Source: Silurus meridionalis (taxonomy: Eukaryota > Chordata > Actinopteri > Siluriformes > Siluridae). Taken from it: DNA of 64,000 nucleotides. A model generated the notes under the pieces. It was not told the DNA's origin. It saw only the letters and a program-made list of their open reading frames with translations, and made no database searches. The stretch lies in NCBI RefSeq assembly GCF_014805685.1, contig NC_060890.1, positions 14,851,500 to 14,915,499 on the forward strand, written 5' to 3'. Both the position numbers and the translations under genes were made by a program. Position 1 is the first letter of the stretch. Each line of letters starts with the position of its first letter. Below, one piece after another: positions 62,360-64,000 of this stretch.

Positions 62360-62705
62360 AATCAGACATTGCCTATTGAAGGTCATATCTGCTCCCCTGT
62401 GCTGAAAAACAGATTGGCTTCTGTCTGTCTAAAACAGGATTATTTTTTCCCCTGACAGCACAAAAAAGAACTGTCCAGCTAAAGAGATAATAAAAGGACC
62501 CATCTGTTTTTGTGGACAAGAATAATTCCAGTTAATTATATCTCTCCATGAGTAATGAACACTGCCAACAATCTAATCACCAAGAAGCTGTATACCATCA
62601 GTGGAATGGGACATTTAAATGAATCACAAGAGATGTAATCTGACAGTATTTGTAATCCAGCCACAGATTTGTATTGCTTTCTGAATGTTAAACTGCTGAA
62701 TATTA

Positions 62706-62706
<1 letters not shown>

Positions 62707-62772
<66 letters not shown>
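62707..62772. repeat. (TA)n microsatellite
   Basis: About 64 bases of TA after the microprotein gene. Confidence 0.95.
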
Positions 62773-62777
<5 letters not shown>

Positions 62778-64000
62778 GTAAATGAATGTTTGTATTCCAT
62801 TGACACATTAGCCCACCTGCTAAAGTGAGATATGCATTCTGTTAAAGTGTCGAATTGTCAAATTCTCTGTCTTTATATAAAGAAAATGAAATGAAACACC
62901 TAATAGATTTTTATTTAAACATTAGGCAAATGTTTTATTCGAATGTACATTTTAAGGCAAACAGATTTTCAGGCAAATACATGTAAAATTAAAAATGTGC
63001 ACCTTCATTTTGTTGTACTGAATGTTCCAGAGTTAATGTTTAATGTAAAATTTGGGAACGCATGGACTGCAGTTTACAAATCATACCGATTTATCATATC
63101 CATCTAAGAGAATTTAAACCACCACAGCACCTAGTCATGGATGTTCCTGCTTTTTGAAAAATCGTTGTTCTTTTTTATCTTTATTAAAACATACCTAAAA
63201 GTTTATCCTGACCACCTTTTTTTTTTATACCTCCAACACTTCAACAAACAGCAGTGCAGTAGATACGTTATGCTGCTTTTCAAGTCAAATACATTCTAAC
63301 TGTTCATGCTAACAAGCAGCTCAGATATTGAAAAGAGATTGGAATGGCAGCATTTTGTTTGATTGAAGGACACTGCAAAAGTTTACATGACAAAAGGAAA
63401 ACAGCTCTGGACGCCTGTTCTCAATGTTTACTAATAATGGCGTCCTGTACCACAACAAACTCTTTTGAAAAGGGTTTCATCTTCATGTAAGTCTACATGA
63501 CTTACATAAAGACCTTAAGTATTTAAATTAATTAAGAAAATGTTAGTAAAGTTTTTTGCTTAACTCTGTTGACACTGTTGCCTTCATATTAATGTCAAAA
63601 ACCGTTAATCAGTTTAGACATGTTTGTCTTTTTTCAAACAGGAAATATTTAAATATGCTTAAATTCTTTGCTGTGAACTGGAAAGCAGCTTTTTCCAGAA
63701 GACCATAAAAATATGTTTATAAGTATTACAAACAGAGTATTTAAGGATTATAAACAGTGAAAACCATGCTTAAGAGAAATAGGAATCATATACACGAAAA
63801 TAGGGGGGAAAAAGTTTATGGAAGAAAAATGTGCTATGAATCTCAAGTTTATATCAATTTCAGTTTTGTTTAATTATGAATATAGTTCTTAACAGTCTGA
63901 CTTACTGATAATGAAAGAATATTTGAAAAACACTTTATCATTTCTGTAAGGGAGTAAGGGTGTGCAAATGTTTTTTTTACATGACCATAGCGGTGTATCT
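62773..64000. other. Right edge, no gene seen
   Basis: AT-rich sequence without a recognisable exon, inverted-repeat element or RNA gene on either strand. Confidence 0.5.

Noticed and set aside
1..64000. CRISPR arrays, operons, phage or bacterial-type defence systems
   Set aside because: The window is a vertebrate nuclear locus; repeats are dispersed transposons and microsatellites, with no spaced direct-repeat array.

Overview
The window is nuclear DNA of a ray-finned (teleost) fish. The genes are split into many short exons with GT-AG introns, several introns are very short, there are at least eight long (TA)n tracts, and mobile-element fossils are dense: several Tc1/mariner families, hAT, a pogo-like MITE, tRNA-headed SINEs and an RTE-type LINE. 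The 'gagcaaggcccttaaccc'-type SINEs and the number of Tc1 fossils suggest an ostariophysan, perhaps a catfish, but this is inference.

Layout. 489-1303: last three exons of an unrecognised plus-strand gene. 2929-8593: kctd2 (6 coding exons). 14301-19705: a monocarboxylate-transporter-like gene, best matched to slc16a5 (4 coding exons). 22385-27419: a complete TAP2-family ABC half-transporter (11 coding exons), with an ISRE-like motif just upstream of its predicted 5' UTR exon. 28806-36903, minus strand: faap100 (9 coding exons), tail-to-tail with the TAP2 gene. 40751-57564: acsf2 (16 coding exons), with chad (3 coding exons, minus strand) wholly inside its intron 10. 60392-61138, minus strand: armc7, head-to-head with a two-exon gene for an unrecognised 77-residue membrane microprotein (61798-62359). 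Exon boundaries were worked out by hand from splice sites, reading-frame phase and remembered human proteins. Every named gene reads through without a break.

The genes do not form one pathway. kctd2 is a BTB adaptor for CUL3, slc16a5 a membrane transporter, the TAP2-like gene belongs to peptide loading for antigen presentation, faap100 to the Fanconi core complex, acsf2 is a mitochondrial medium-chain acyl-CoA synthetase and chad a cartilage matrix protein. As I recall the human map, kctd2, slc16a5 and armc7 lie together at 17q25.1, faap100 at 17q25.3, acsf2/chad at 17q21.33, and TAP2 in the MHC on chromosome 6. The block is therefore mostly human-chromosome-17-like, with a TAP2 gene in an unexpected place.

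The most interesting structures are transposon-made. (1) A hAT-like element inserted exactly on the 3' splice site of faap100 intron 8. Its 8-bp target duplication copied the acceptor, and a 64-nt intron became 3.85 kb. (2) A full RTE LINE with a perfect 19-bp target duplication sits inside that hAT. (3) A SINE at 38361-38590 consists of a tRNA-Glu-like head joined to the 5' end and then the 3' end of the same LINE family, with a perfect 21-bp target duplication.
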